From: Zygnema cylindricum | Taxonomy: Eukaryota; Streptophyta; Zygnematophyceae; Zygnematales; Zygnemataceae | Assembly: GCA_037447655.1 (NCBI GenBank) | Contig: JBBHKE010001973.1 | Span: forward strand, 709,954 to 773,953 | DNA length: 64,000 nt | Direction of reading: 5' to 3' | Shown: piece after piece, positions 63,963-64,000 of the stretch | How the letters are laid out: each line of letters opens with the position of its first letter | How positions within the stretch are numbered: the first letter of the stretch is position 1 | Program-made: the position numbers and the translations under genes | Notes under the pieces: generated by a model | What the model saw: the letters and a program-made list of their open reading frames with translations, nothing else | The model's database searches: none | Told to the model about the DNA's origin: nothing

Positions 63963-64000
63963 CTCTAAGGTGCCCATATTTGATGGATCAAACTTTCTTT
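63952..64000 (+). CDS. gag: Copia-14 gag, first codons, partial
   Basis: Sixteen codons beginning MGPRSKVPIFDGSNF before the window ends. The start is the ATG inside the primer-binding site, and the residues match the Gag start of Copia-6 and Copia-12. Confidence 0.75.
   Translation, partial: MGPRSKVPIFDGSNFL

Larger units (their letters stand above)
63101..64000 (+). mobile_element. Copia-14, group-1 element, 5' end only
   Basis: This plus-strand element runs off the right edge. Its 5' LTR is 63101-63947 (847 bp, TGTTAACTAATAG to TTGAATTGCA), followed by the primer site and gag. The bases before it, AAAAG (63096-63100), are the likely target copy. The LTR has a GCCACGTGGCGCC box near 63498 and GTAC motifs at 63587-63640. 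Confidence 0.85.

Overview
This window is plant nuclear DNA made almost entirely of nested transposable elements. I recognise no single-copy host gene. The evidence for a land plant is the density of Ty1/copia LTR retrotransposons (order gag, protease, integrase, reverse transcriptase, RNase H), primer-binding sites complementary to plant initiator tRNA-Met, and a PIF/Harbinger-type transposase. A large, repeat-rich genome is an inference; I cannot name the lineage. All boundaries were read by eye and no searches were run.

Layout, left to right. (1) 1-8810: three minus-strand copia units in one another. Copia-1 (gag and 5' LTR, running off the left edge) sits in the 3' LTR of Copia-2 (1967-8003), which sits in LTR-3 (8004-8810). 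(2) 8811-26505: remains of a PIF/Harbinger transposon. Its transposase lies in three blocks (9413-9962, 11262-11539, 16148-16353) separated by a solo LTR (LTR-4, TSD AGATG) and a gag-only non-autonomous copia (Copia-5, TSD TAGTG). Young Copia-6 (18589-25034, TSD AAGGG) entered a GA-rich tract downstream. An opposing reading frame at 25846-26505 may be the Harbinger Myb-like ORF1. (3) 26530-63100: a minus-strand copia, Copia-9, shattered by later insertions. Copia-7 (26656-34294, itself holding solo LTR-8) lies in its gag remnant. Copia-10 (35021-41145, TSD CTGAG) and Copia-11 (41394-59749, TSD CAATA) lie in its LTR. Copia-11 is interrupted by Copia-12 (45924-52368, TSD GAAAA) and Copia-13 (52640-58206, TSD ATATC). 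(4) Copia-14 (63101 to the edge) lies in the protease of Copia-9.

There are three kinds of copia. Group 1 (Copia-1, 2, 6, 7, 11, 12, 14, LTR-3, LTR-8) has LTRs of about 850-1310 bp that carry an antisense tRNA-like module, and clusters of GTAC in nearly all of them. Group 2 (Copia-5, 9, 10, LTR-4) has LTRs without the module. Wherever a primer-binding site is visible in groups 1 and 2 it matches the anticodon-arm part of initiator tRNA-Met (GGTTATGGGCCCACC). This is the half-tRNA priming layout of Drosophila copia and yeast Ty5, not the usual 3'-end site. Copia-13 alone has the conventional site (TGGTATCAGAGT).

Most coding regions are broken. Copia-6, 12 and 13 are the youngest by LTR similarity (roughly 1-1.6% difference counted by eye) and keep nearly whole reading frames. 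The most unusual signals are the tRNA-like modules inside the LTRs, the half-tRNA primer site that also encodes the start of Gag, a gag/pol frame break shared by the two youngest group-1 elements, and the mosaic LTR of the gag-only Copia-5.
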